A stretch of 17,288 nt of DNA from Synergistaceae bacterium UBA1358 (GTDB lineage: Bacteria; Synergistota; Synergistia; Synergistales; Synergistaceae): the NCBI GenBank assembly GCA_002306075.1, contig DBRW01000011.1:1-17288 (forward strand), in the 5' to 3' direction. The notes under the pieces were generated by a model, which worked only from the letters and a program-made list of their open reading frames with translations, ran no database searches and was not told the DNA's origin. Positions within the stretch are counted from its first letter, which is position 1; each line of letters begins with the position of its first letter. The translations under genes were made by a program, and so were the position numbers. Of the stretch, positions 6,982 through 15,027 are shown in pieces.

Positions 6982-7683
6982 TTGGAATTTATGAAAGGTC
7001 TCCCTCTCTTTGGGAGCGTGGCAAATGCATTATTTATCATATGCGGAGCCATAATCGGCCTTGCCGTAAGAAAAAAGCTTCCCCCAAAAATATTGGAGCT
7101 GCCCGTACAGGGAATGGCTATATTTGTCATGTCGCTTGGATTTTCCATGTCGATCGGCACGAAACATCCCCTGATAGTCATAGCAAGCATTGCTGCGGGT
7201 TCTGTTCTGGGAGGGGTTCTCGATCTTGAAGGAAAGCTTGAAAAGGGCTGTTCTGCCTTGGAATGCAGGATCGGCGAAAGCGCAAAGGGCTTTTCTTCGG
7301 GTTTCATCGCGGCCAGCCTGATCTACTGCACCGGGTCCATGGCAGTTCTGGGCTCCTTTGAAGAGGGACTTGGAGGGTACCCCTCCCTGCTTCTGGCAAA
7401 GGGACTCATCGACGGACTGACATCTATAGCTCTGGCCGCTTCCCTGGGATTCGGAGTCATATTTGCATCTGTTCCGGTGTTTCTGTACCAGGGAGCAATG
7501 ACCCTGGCGGCAATCTGGATACAGCCCTTCATGTCCGAGGCGGCGGTCCTGGAAATGAGCGCCACAGGAGGCCTGATGCTCGTAGGGATCGGGATCAATC
7601 TTCTGGGATTGATGAAGATCCGAGTGATGAATATGCTCCCCGGCCTTGTAATAGCCGTCCTTCTAGTACAGTTTTTCAGCTGA
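6982..7683 (+). CDS. DUF554 (YqgA-like) membrane protein, TTG start
   Basis: This 233-residue polytopic inner-membrane protein of unknown function belongs to the DUF554/YqgA family. Similarity to E. coli YqgA as I recall it includes the N-terminal GSVANALFIICGAIIG helix, the central CTGSMAVLGSFEEGL segment, LLAKGLIDGLTSIALA, and the C-terminal GGLMLVGIGINLLGL and NMLPGLVIA. About six to seven hydrophobic segments are visible. The TTG at 6982 is taken as start because AAGGAG lies 7 bases before it; the first ATG (6991) would be 16 bases away. It follows a terminator, so it needs its own promoter, which I could not place with confidence. A BirA operator separates it from bioY. Confidence 0.9.
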   Translation: MEFMKGLPLFGSVANALFIICGAIIGLAVRKKLPPKILELPVQGMAIFVMSLGFSMSIGTKHPLIVIASIAAGSVLGGVLDLEGKLEKGCSALECRIGESAKGFSSGFIAASLIYCTGSMAVLGSFEEGLGGYPSLLLAKGLIDGLTSIALAASLGFGVIFASVPVFLYQGAMTLAAIWIQPFMSEAAVLEMSATGGLMLVGIGINLLGLMKIRVMNMLPGLVIAVLLVQFFS

Positions 7684-7708
7684 CGGCCGCATATCACAAA
7701 ACAAAAGA

Positions 7709-7750
7709 GAGGTTTGTCAACTATTATATTTTATATGGTTGACAAACCTC
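7709..7750. promoter_or_regulatory. BirA (biotin repressor) type operator
   Basis: A perfect 13-bp inverted repeat, GAGGTTTGTCAAC (7709-7721) and GTTGACAAACCTC (7738-7750), is separated by an AT-rich 16-base spacer. The core TTGTCAAC-N16-GTTGACAA has the half-site and spacing known for BirA operators (TTGTnAAC, 14-16 bases, mirrored). It lies directly before bioY, the usual BirA target. The right arm contains the -35 box of the bioY promoter, so bound repressor would block initiation. Confidence 0.88.
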
Positions 7751-7767
7751 CTGTTTGAATATATCAT
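7739..7767 (+). promoter_or_regulatory. bioY: Promoter of bioY inside the operator
   Basis: A perfect TTGACA (7739-7744) sits in the right operator arm, with a 17-base spacer and TATCAT (7762-7767). Initiation about 7 bases downstream falls at 7774-7776, on or next to the bioY ATG at 7775. Confidence 0.75.
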
Positions 7768-7774
7768 CCCACCC

Positions 7775-8335
7775 ATGAAAACACGCCGGATAATATACAT
7801 TTCGATATTTGCCATACTCACTGCGATAGGCGCCAGGATCGCGATCCCGCTTCCCCTTGTTCCCTTTACACTTCAAACGATGATCTGTATGCTCGCCGGG
7901 ATGCTTCTCGGCCCCAGGTGCGGAGCGGCCTCACAGGGCATGTACATGCTGATGGGGCTTGTGGGGATACCTGTCTTCACAGGCGGAGGGGGACTTTCGT
8001 CCGTCTTTATGCCCTCTTTTGGATATATCGTGGGCTTCGTTGCATGCGCCTGGGTGACCGGAACTCTGACACAGAAAATGTCTGCGAACGGACGTGTGCC
8101 GTCTGTAAAGGGATATACAGCGGCAGCCCTTGCAGGAGTGGCTGCGGTATATATATTAGGCCTGGTCCACCTCTATCTTATAGTGAATTTCTGGATGCCC
8201 GGGAACGGAATGCCCCTCATGAAGGTCCTGTCTGTAGGTTTTTTCAGCACGATCGGCGGAGATATCATCAAGGCCTTCCTCTCTTCGGTGATCGCGCTCA
8301 GGATCAGGAAGACCTCGATATTTTCAGGCATCTGA
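7775..8335 (+). CDS. bioY: Biotin transporter BioY (ECF S component)
   Basis: BioY binds biotin in the membrane and takes it up, either alone or together with an EcfAAT energising module. This 186-residue protein has about six membrane helices. It shows the family's IPLPLVPFTLQTM near residue 24, GMYMLMGLVGIPVFTGGGG and PSFGYIVGF. The ATG at 7775 is chosen although no SD precedes it, because the mapped promoter would start the mRNA there; an earlier TTG at 7739 overlaps the -35 box and cannot be transcribed from it. The BirA-type operator supports regulation by biotin. The ECF ATPase/T genes about 4.3 kb downstream could supply energy. The gene ends one base from the convergent metalloregulator gene. 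Confidence 0.95.
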   Translation: MKTRRIIYISIFAILTAIGARIAIPLPLVPFTLQTMICMLAGMLLGPRCGAASQGMYMLMGLVGIPVFTGGGGLSSVFMPSFGYIVGFVACAWVTGTLTQKMSANGRVPSVKGYTAAALAGVAAVYILGLVHLYLIVNFWMPGNGMPLMKVLSVGFFSTIGGDIIKAFLSSVIALRIRKTSIFSGI

Positions 8336-8336
8336 A

Positions 8337-8702
8337 CTAATCTGAGCTGCCGATATATTCCTTGATTTTTTCAAACGTTGCTTCGCTTATGACATGCTCG
8401 ATCCGACAGGCGTCCGTGTCGGCTGTCTCTTTGTCCACCCCGAGGATGTCCACGAAAAATTTCGAGATTATCTTATGCCTCTCATATATCGCGTTTGCCA
8501 TCTCAAGGCCCTTTTCGGTCAGGACGAGTTCTCCGCTGTGTTCCATAACTATCAGGTCTTTTTTTACAAGGAGTTTGACCGCCCTGCTTACGCTCGGCTT
8601 GGCATAACCGAGTTCGTTAGCTATATCTATGGAACGGACCGTACCGTTCCTCTCCCTAAGGATCAGAATTGTCTCAAGATAGTTTTCGCCCGATTCCTGC
8701 AT
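8337..8702 (-). CDS. DtxR/MntR-family metal-dependent transcriptional regulator
   Basis: This 121-residue protein is a short two-domain member without the SH3-like third domain. A winged helix-turn-helix occupies about residues 8-65 (SIDIANELGYAKPSVSRAVKLL, with a LVLTEKG wing end), followed by the metal-binding and dimerisation helices. Candidate metal ligands are Asn7, Glu10, His76, Cys99, Glu102 and His103. DtxR-type iron regulators carry the Cys-Arg-x-Glu-His pattern seen at 99-103, while MntR has Glu in place of Cys99. Position 7 is Asp in MntR and Met in DtxR but Asn here, so metal choice (iron or manganese) is unclear. Start: GAGGGG lies 9 bases upstream. It follows the MBL-fold gene by 13 bases in the same direction and is likely co-transcribed with it. 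Confidence 0.9.
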   Translation of the reverse strand: MQESGENYLETILILRERNGTVRSIDIANELGYAKPSVSRAVKLLVKKDLIVMEHSGELVLTEKGLEMANAIYERHKIISKFFVDILGVDKETADTDACRIEHVISEATFEKIKEYIGSSD

Positions 8703-8715
8703 TCAGTCCAACCCC

Positions 8716-9537
8716 TCATTCGTAGTCAAGTTCAAGGCCTGCTCCGACTTCTTCGACATTAAGCGATGCACTGAGCTTCATTTTAGCCTTCAGGTCGGTA
8801 CAATGACAAGGGTGGACAGTCTCGGGCGCTGCCTTCGTGATCCCTCTCAGAGTCCTTTCCATTGTCTCTTCGTCCGCGTTCTGCAGGTGGAAGCCTCCTA
8901 TGATGTCCAGTATCTTAGTCGTTCCGGTCAGCATCATGGCGTAGTCGATGACATTACAGATGCCGGAGTGCGAGCACCCCGTTATTATGACGATCCCCTT
9001 TTCGGATCCGTATACCAATGCCGAGTCGTCATAACATGCATCCGGGATCCATTCGCCGTTAATAAGCGTTTTACCTATCGCTCTCCTGGCCCCGTGCTTT
9101 ACGGGGATCTCTCCGAGCCAAAGAAGATTTTCCGTTATCCTTACCGGGGACTGGCATTTTGTGATGTCGAAATACTCTCCCAGCACGTCCTCCCTTAATG
9201 TCATACCGATCTCCAGATCGCCGCAGCGTTTTCTTTCAAAAGCTCCCGGATGGGCGATAAGCTTCTGTCTGCCTGTCTTGAGCGTTCTGTCAAAATGCTG
9301 CACCAGGTGGCAGAGTCCCCATGTGTGGTCGTTATGTCCGTGCGAGAGTACCGCAACATCCATACCGTTCAGGTCCGTACCCATTATATGGGCATTCCTG
9401 ATAAAAACGTCAGAATAGCCCGTATCGAACAGTATCTTCTTCCCGTCGGACTCTATCCAGAAACTGAGCCCCGGTTCGGCTGTAAAATATTTGTCAATAA
9501 GTGTATTATTGTCTGTCAGGACTTTCAGCTTCAGCAT
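8716..9537 (-). CDS. Metallo-beta-lactamase-fold hydrolase (DHPMR-P synthase-like)
   Basis: This 273-residue protein has the HxHxDH metal motif at 66-71 (HGHNDH), an FDTG strand at 37-40, GCSHSG in the middle and GGFHL towards the end. This layout matches the MBL subfamily named after 7,8-dihydropterin-6-yl-methyl-4-(beta-D-ribofuranosyl)aminobenzene-5'-phosphate synthase. In bacteria without methanopterin the substrate of such proteins is unknown. The ATG at 9537 is preferred over a GTG at 9546 because AAGGGG lies 8 bases before it. No signal peptide is seen. Linkage to the downstream metalloregulator gene suggests a link to metal status, but that is inference. Confidence 0.9.
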   Translation of the reverse strand: MLKLKVLTDNNTLIDKYFTAEPGLSFWIESDGKKILFDTGYSDVFIRNAHIMGTDLNGMDVAVLSHGHNDHTWGLCHLVQHFDRTLKTGRQKLIAHPGAFERKRCGDLEIGMTLREDVLGEYFDITKCQSPVRITENLLWLGEIPVKHGARRAIGKTLINGEWIPDACYDDSALVYGSEKGIVIITGCSHSGICNVIDYAMMLTGTTKILDIIGGFHLQNADEETMERTLRGITKAAPETVHPCHCTDLKAKMKLSASLNVEEVGAGLELDYE

Positions 9538-9584
9538 ACCGACCACCCCTTGATGATTTTATATGATACGGAGGTCTTCCGCTT

Positions 9585-10343
9585 ATGGTCATGAGTGATA
9601 TTTATCCGCTGATACTTGCAATGCTTATAGGTCTTGTGGCCGGCTTTCTGAACGTTACGGCCGGCGGAGGAAGCCTCCTTACCATTCCGTTCTTAAATTT
9701 CATAGGGCTCGATCTCGGTGTGGCAAACGCGACCAACAGAGTCTCGATACTTGTCCAGAACCTGTCAGCCATCAGGCATTACCATTCAAAGGGCGAGATA
9801 AACTTCAGAGAGGCCCTCTCCTATGTCATCCCTGCGGTAGCCGGAGCGGCCGCAGGGACTCTGACTGCGGTATACATGCCGTCAAAGGCATTCCGGATAA
9901 TTGCGGCACTGTCGATCCTTTCAATGGGATACCTGCTTGCCGCAAAGCCAAAGATGTGGGAAGAACCGAAAGGCGAACCGTTGTCGATGCCGAAGAGGGC
10001 CGCGGTCCTCTTCGCCGTGGGGATCTACGGTGGCTTCCTGCAGGCCGGAGTAGGTTTTCTTCTTATCTGGGCCATTTCGGGAGGATGCAGGAAAAACCTT
10101 AAAGATGCAAACATATTCAAGATAGTTGTCGTAGCCGTTTATACCATGGTGAGCCTGGCCCTTTTTGCATCATTCGGGATGGTCGACTGGAAAACAGCTT
10201 TCGCGCTTGCCGTCGGATCTGCGGCAGGAGGCAATGCCGGCGCGAGGTTCAACCTGAGCGCAGACATGCGTTATACAAGATGGATACTGACATCGGTAGT
10301 CTTCATCAGCTCGATCAAAATGCTCCTGGACACATTCCGTTAA
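9585..10343 (+). CDS. TSUP-family (TauE/SafE) membrane permease
   Basis: This 252-residue polytopic membrane protein belongs to the TSUP family, whose members move sulfite, sulfoacetate or other sulfur and organic anions. The first repeat carries GFLNVTAGGGSLLTIPFL (about residues 21-38) and GVANATNR; the second carries GFLQAGVGFLLIWA. About eight hydrophobic segments are visible in two inverted halves, as in the family. Start: GGAGG lies 10 bases before the ATG at 9585. The gene is divergent from the MBL gene across only 47 bases and is followed after 4 bases by the helicase gene. The substrate cannot be told from sequence. Confidence 0.92.
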   Translation: MVMSDIYPLILAMLIGLVAGFLNVTAGGGSLLTIPFLNFIGLDLGVANATNRVSILVQNLSAIRHYHSKGEINFREALSYVIPAVAGAAAGTLTAVYMPSKAFRIIAALSILSMGYLLAAKPKMWEEPKGEPLSMPKRAAVLFAVGIYGGFLQAGVGFLLIWAISGGCRKNLKDANIFKIVVVAVYTMVSLALFASFGMVDWKTAFALAVGSAAGGNAGARFNLSADMRYTRWILTSVVFISSIKMLLDTFR

Positions 10344-10347
10344 GAAT

Positions 10348-12624
10348 ATGCGTTTTTTCTTCGGAGGAAAGAGAGACGGTATCGAAGGTTTTTTAAGATG
10401 GCTCAGAAAACAGGACGGGGACATAAGGTCGGCCCACACCATACGCCCCAGAGAGCCGAGTTACGACGGATCCGGAGATCTGGATCCCGGGATCGTGGAG
10501 ATACTGAACAACAGAGGCATAGAAAAACTTTGGTCGCATCAGAGCAATGCATACAGACTGGCATCCTCCGGGAGAGACATCGTAGTCGTTACCCCCACGG
10601 CCTCGGGAAAGACATTCTGCTATGACATACCCGTGGTCGACTCCATCCTCAGGGATCCCACAGGAAGGGCGCTCTATCTTTTCCCGACAAAGGCCCTGGC
10701 ACAGGACCAGCTTGCTGAGCTCGAGGAGCTGTGCAGCGGGCTGAGTGTAGATATAAAATCCTTTACATATGACGGGGACACTCCTGCCTCAAGGAGAAAA
10801 GAGATAATAAACAGCGCGAACATAGTAATAACAAACCCCGATATGCTGAACACGTCAATATTGCCGCACCATCGCTCCTGGGCTGGATTCTTCAGCAAAC
10901 TGAAATTCATAGTTGTCGACGAACTTCACACATACAGAGGGGTATTCGGCTCCCATATCGCAAACATCTTCGTCAGGCTGCTCCGTATCTGCCGCCATTA
11001 CGGGTCAGACCCTGTCTTTATATGCTGTTCCGCAACTATAGCAAATCCGGCAGAACATGCGGCTCTTCTTACAGGAAGGACCCCTGTGCTCATCGATCAA
11101 AACGGTGCGCCGTCCGCCCAAAAGGAACTGATCATATATGACCCGGTAATTACCGACAAAAAACGTAAGATAAGAAGGTCCTCGCTCTATGAGTCAGGAA
11201 GGCTGGCCTACAGGGCTATATCGTGCGGGATCAGTTCGATACTGTTCACAAGGTCGAGGATAAACGCCGAACTCCTTGTAGAAAACCTGAAAAGACAGCT
11301 GGCAGCAGACGGCAAAGACCCAGGTTCTGTAAGGGGATACAGGTCGGGATACCTCCCTGCGGAAAGAAGAGAGACCGAGAAGGATCTCAGGAGCGGAAAA
11401 CTCCGGGCCGTGGTAAGCACCAACGCGCTGGAACTGGGTATAGACATCGGTTCCCTCGACCTCGTACTCATCCACGGATTTCCGGGGAGCATAGCATCCA
11501 CCTGGCAGCAGATAGGCAGAGCCGGGAGGCGGAACAGCCTCTCAGCCGCAGTCATAATACCGTCAGCCCTTCCTGCGGACAGGTTTCTCGCAGAGAGGCC
11601 GGAATGGCTTCTCGGGGCATCTCCCGAAAGGGCCAGGATAGACCCGAAAAATCCCTACATCAGGATAGAACATATCAAATGTTCGATATACGAACTGCCT
11701 TTCAGGGAGGATGAGACCTTCGGTGGAGAAGACATCTCTGACATCCTGGGCTTCCTCTTCAGGAACGGGATAATAGACGCTTACGAAGATAACGGATGCA
11801 GGATCTACTCATGGAAATCAAACCTGTATCCGGCCTCATCTTTTTCAATAAGGAGCGCCTCGGGAGAAAAATACGACATAATAGACACAGATACTTTCCC
11901 CAGACCGAGGACCATCGGAACGGTGGACAGACATTCGGCAGCCTCGATGATCTTTCCGGGAGCCGTATATTTTCACAACGGAACGGGTTATTCCGTTGAA
12001 AAGGTCGACCATTGCGATATGAAATGTTTCGTAAGAAGGTCATGCACCGACACCTATACGGAAGCGAAACTCTCAGTAAGGACAGTAATAGAAGGACAGA
12101 CCGAAGCATCAGGTCCGTTTGGCTGGGGGGACACCAGAGTGACGATCCTGCCGGGCATTTACAAGATCATCGACATCGGGACCAGAAAAACACTGGGGCA
12201 CGGAAAGGCGAAGTTTCCCAACGACAGCATGGAGACCACCTCTCTTTGGATAAAAATGCCAGCTGAGGCAATATCTAGACCGGGCCTTCAGATCGCGATG
12301 GATGGTGCTGCGTACCTCCTGAAAAACCTGGCTCCCCTCTTCCTGATGTGCGACAGCAGCGACATCTATGTAAACACTTCCGTCAGCGAACCCGGCCTCG
12401 GCGGCCCCGCAATATTTCTCTCTGACGCGTTCCCCGGGGGCGTGGGGCTTGCTGAAGGGGCCTACGGTTCCGTCAGGCTGATCCTAACGGCCTGCAGAGA
12501 CCGGCTTGCATCATGCGGGTGCAGAGATGGGTGTCCTTCCTGCATCGGACACAGTACGAACGGTGTCAGGGCAAAGGATATGACTAAAAAACTGCTTGAT
12601 GATCTTCTCGAATATTTTAGTTAA
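10348..12624 (+). CDS. MrfA-like DEAD/DEAH-box helicase with C-terminal zinc (DUF1998/MZB) domain
   Basis: This 758-residue superfamily 2 helicase has TPTASGKT at 82-89 (P-loop), FPTKALAQDQ, DELH at 191-194, CSATI, then in the second RecA domain STNALELGIDIG and QIGRAGR. The C-terminal region ends with the cysteine cluster CGCRDGCPSC (723-732), the zinc site of the MrfA/Hrq1-like group. B. subtilis MrfA (YprA, about 749 residues) repairs mitomycin-type DNA lesions together with the exonuclease MrfB; no MrfB-like gene is present here. The ATG is 4 bases after the permease stop and has no clear SD, so translation may depend on coupling. Its TAA overlaps the stop of the convergent ecfT gene. Confidence 0.93.
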   Translation: MRFFFGGKRDGIEGFLRWLRKQDGDIRSAHTIRPREPSYDGSGDLDPGIVEILNNRGIEKLWSHQSNAYRLASSGRDIVVVTPTASGKTFCYDIPVVDSILRDPTGRALYLFPTKALAQDQLAELEELCSGLSVDIKSFTYDGDTPASRRKEIINSANIVITNPDMLNTSILPHHRSWAGFFSKLKFIVVDELHTYRGVFGSHIANIFVRLLRICRHYGSDPVFICCSATIANPAEHAALLTGRTPVLIDQNGAPSAQKELIIYDPVITDKKRKIRRSSLYESGRLAYRAISCGISSILFTRSRINAELLVENLKRQLAADGKDPGSVRGYRSGYLPAERRETEKDLRSGKLRAVVSTNALELGIDIGSLDLVLIHGFPGSIASTWQQIGRAGRRNSLSAAVIIPSALPADRFLAERPEWLLGASPERARIDPKNPYIRIEHIKCSIYELPFREDETFGGEDISDILGFLFRNGIIDAYEDNGCRIYSWKSNLYPASSFSIRSASGEKYDIIDTDTFPRPRTIGTVDRHSAASMIFPGAVYFHNGTGYSVEKVDHCDMKCFVRRSCTDTYTEAKLSVRTVIEGQTEASGPFGWGDTRVTILPGIYKIIDIGTRKTLGHGKAKFPNDSMETTSLWIKMPAEAISRPGLQIAMDGAAYLLKNLAPLFLMCDSSDIYVNTSVSEPGLGGPAIFLSDAFPGGVGLAEGAYGSVRLILTACRDRLASCGCRDGCPSCIGHSTNGVRAKDMTKKLLDDLLEYFS

Positions 12625-13388
12625 GGAACAATAACACCCAGGACCGCGACAGTGACGGCGAACAGGAAGACTCCGATGTCAGCAGCCCTGATTGGATAGT
12701 TTTTGTATCCGCTCTCCCTTTTTCTGAGGTTGAAGCCGCGAAGCTCGGCCGAGATCGCCGCTCCCTCGATCTTCCTCACAGATGTCACGAGCAGCGGCAC
12801 GCAGAGCGGGAAGATCAGTCCGATCTTTGTGAATATGTTCCTTGTGTCGAAGGATACTCCGCGGGCCGTCTGAGCTTCGATTATCCCGGCCATCGCAGCA
12901 GTGAATACCGGGATGAACCTTATCGCTGTGGTGAGCGAGAAGGCATACTTATATGGTATCCCCAATGTCCCGACAAGAACGTTCGACAGATCGTTCATCC
13001 TGGTAATGGACAGCATCAGGGCAAGGGGCATGGTGGCTCCGATCAGCCTTAGGGCCATCAGCAGCGAAAAAAGGGCTCCCTTATCGGTCACACGGATATC
13101 CATGGGAAGCAAAAGGATGACGTTCCCCTCTCTTATAAAAAACACCTGGATCAGGAAGAGGAGTGCACTTAGTTTGACCAGAGCTTCCAGCATAGCCATG
13201 GCTCTCCCCGATATCCCCGCCCAGGCCGCCATCGCCAGATCGAGCAGGATCATGAAAAGGCAGAAATACAGGCTGTCCGTAACGAAGCATGATACACAGA
13301 GCATCAGTGAGAGGAAGATCTTGGCAAGCGGGTTGAGCCTGTGAAGAAATGAATCCCCTGGAGAGTAGTCAAGAAAACCGCCGATCAT
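12621..13388 (-). CDS. ecfT: ECF transporter T component (EcfT)
   Basis: This 255-residue transmembrane coupling protein of the ECF module links the S component to the two ATPases. It has an N-terminal HRLNPLAKIF motif, about six hydrophobic segments, and the two cytoplasmic coupling motifs QTARGVSF and AELRGF. The second motif is usually AxxARG; here the Ala before Arg-Gly is Leu. The start codon overlaps the end of the second ATPase gene (ATGA). It is the last gene of the four-gene operon. No terminator is present because its stop overlaps that of the convergent helicase gene. Confidence 0.93.
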   Translation of the reverse strand: MIGGFLDYSPGDSFLHRLNPLAKIFLSLMLCVSCFVTDSLYFCLFMILLDLAMAAWAGISGRAMAMLEALVKLSALLFLIQVFFIREGNVILLLPMDIRVTDKGALFSLLMALRLIGATMPLALMLSITRMNDLSNVLVGTLGIPYKYAFSLTTAIRFIPVFTAAMAGIIEAQTARGVSFDTRNIFTKIGLIFPLCVPLLVTSVRKIEGAAISAELRGFNLRKRESGYKNYPIRAADIGVFLFAVTVAVLGVIVP

Positions 13389-14191
13389 CTCTTGCTTCCG
13401 CTCCTTTCCTTGACAGCCGATACCATATCCCCGACCGTTACAACGCTCTCATATCCCTCACCGAGGACTAGAGCGAGATCTGTTATCTGAGGGGGAAGGA
13501 GCGAGGCCCGTGCAAGGAGTTCCCTATCCCTTATTATCTCCTTTGTCCTGCCGTGAGCCAGCAGCATCCCGTCGTTCAGCACCATCGCATCTTTTGCAAA
13601 ATCCTGAACTATCTCCATATCGTGGGATATCATCAGCACGGTCGCTCCCTTTCTGTTGATCGCGCTTATGCAGTCCATTATGTACATGCATTCCCTGTAG
13701 TCGAGGCCCGTTGTGGGTTCGTCAAGGATAAGCAGTTCCGGTTCGGCAGCCAGGACGGATGCCAGAACAAGCCTTTGCCGCTCCCCCCTGCTCATGGTGA
13801 AAGGCTCTCTCTCTCCGTCAAATGAAAACTCACGTATAGCCCTCTCGCATCTCATCTCGATCTCATCCCTATCTTCCATCACACACTCCAGGCTGAACCT
13901 TATTTCGTCGCGCACGCTGTTTTTGCATATCTGCCTGTCCGGATCCTGGAACAGGAACCCCGTAAATTTTGCTATCCTGCTCGTTTTGGCCGAAGCTGTA
14001 TCAAAACCGCCCGTCCGCACCGTGCCGGAGGTCGGTTTGAGAAGACCGTTGCACAGTCTTGCCAGGGTCGACTTTCCGGCGCCGTTTGCCCCGATCAGGG
14101 CCGTAAAGTCTCCCCTCCTGATCTCGAAAGATACGCCTTTGATTATCTTCGTGCCGCCTGCGGAGTACGAAACGTTGTCAAAAAGTATCAT
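13385..14191 (-). CDS. ECF transporter ATPase, second subunit (EcfA')
   Basis: This 268-residue ABC ATPase has Walker A GANGAGKST at 34-42, Q-loop FQDPDRQ at 81-87, Walker B LLILDEP at 153-159 with catalytic Glu158, and switch His190 in MISHD. The signature is degenerate: MSRGE at 133-137 instead of LSGGQ. The ATG at 14191 overlaps the preceding ATPase's stop (ATGA). The frame is open upstream but only through the neighbouring gene. About 70 residues follow the H-loop and form the C-terminal region usual in EcfA proteins. It pairs with the first ATPase, which has the reverse set of changes. Confidence 0.94.
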   Translation of the reverse strand: MILFDNVSYSAGGTKIIKGVSFEIRRGDFTALIGANGAGKSTLARLCNGLLKPTSGTVRTGGFDTASAKTSRIAKFTGFLFQDPDRQICKNSVRDEIRFSLECVMEDRDEIEMRCERAIREFSFDGEREPFTMSRGERQRLVLASVLAAEPELLILDEPTTGLDYRECMYIMDCISAINRKGATVLMISHDMEIVQDFAKDAMVLNDGMLLAHGRTKEIIRDRELLARASLLPPQITDLALVLGEGYESVVTVGDMVSAVKERSGSKR

Positions 14192-15027
14192 CCGGTTATG
14201 CTCCTCACCATGGCTTCCGCCTCGGAGATACTGACGGGAGCCGGCCCGTCGTAAAGCCGTTCCTCCCTCAGCCTGTCGGCCAGCGTCACCACCCTTGGAC
14301 AGTTGACTCCGGCACTCTCCATCTCCCTGCTGCTTTTCAGGACCTCTCTTACCGGCCCTTCCAAAATGATCCTTCCCCTGTCCATAACTGCAAGGCTGTC
14401 TGCAAATTCGCACAGAAGCATTATTTTCTGCTCTACCACGACTACGGTGATGCCGTGTTTTTCATTCAGCTCTTTAAGGAGGCGGAATATCTGGCGGCTG
14501 CTCTTCGGATCCAGCTCGCCTGTCGGTTCGTCCAGGATAAGTATTTCGGGCATAAGGGCAATGATCGCCGCTATCGCGACCTTCTGCTTCTGTCCTCCGC
14601 TCAGGGTCGCTATGTTCCTCTCCCTTAGGTTGGCTATACCCGTCTTGTCCAGGGCATCCGCGATCCGATGCTCTATATCGTCACGAGGGACTGAGAAATT
14701 TTCAAGACCGAACAGGATCTCATCCTCCACTACGGAAGAGACCATCTGGCTTTCAAAATCCTGGCGCACGCTGCCTACCTTCCGGGCCAGGTCCTCTGGC
14801 CTGTTTTCCACCGTATCTGATCCGTCAACTTCGACAGAACCGTAGAACTCCCCCCTAAAGTGGTGGGGAACTATACCGTTGATCGCATGGAGCAGCGTCG
14901 TCTTACCCGCGCCGCTGCTCCCTATGATCCCAAGGAAGTCTCCCCTCCTGACGGTGAGGTCTATCTCTTTCAGCGCCTCTTCACTTCCTCCCCTGTATCT
15001 GAAGGAAAGCCCACTGATCCTGATCAT
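14188..15027 (-). CDS. ECF transporter ATPase, first subunit (EcfA)
   Basis: This 279-residue ABC ATPase has Walker A GSSGAGKTT at 36-44, a Q-loop around Gln89, a canonical signature LSGGQ at 142-146 and Walker B ILILDEP with Glu167. The switch histidine is replaced by Gln200 (VVEQK; codon CAG). The ATG at 15027 overlaps the S-component stop (ATGA). The frame is open to 15681, but that extension runs antiparallel to no known domain, lies entirely inside the S gene and leader, and is spurious. It is the energising subunit of the transporter together with the second ATPase. Confidence 0.94.
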   Translation of the reverse strand: MIRISGLSFRYRGGSEEALKEIDLTVRRGDFLGIIGSSGAGKTTLLHAINGIVPHHFRGEFYGSVEVDGSDTVENRPEDLARKVGSVRQDFESQMVSSVVEDEILFGLENFSVPRDDIEHRIADALDKTGIANLRERNIATLSGGQKQKVAIAAIIALMPEILILDEPTGELDPKSSRQIFRLLKELNEKHGITVVVVEQKIMLLCEFADSLAVMDRGRIILEGPVREVLKSSREMESAGVNCPRVVTLADRLREERLYDGPAPVSISEAEAMVRSITG

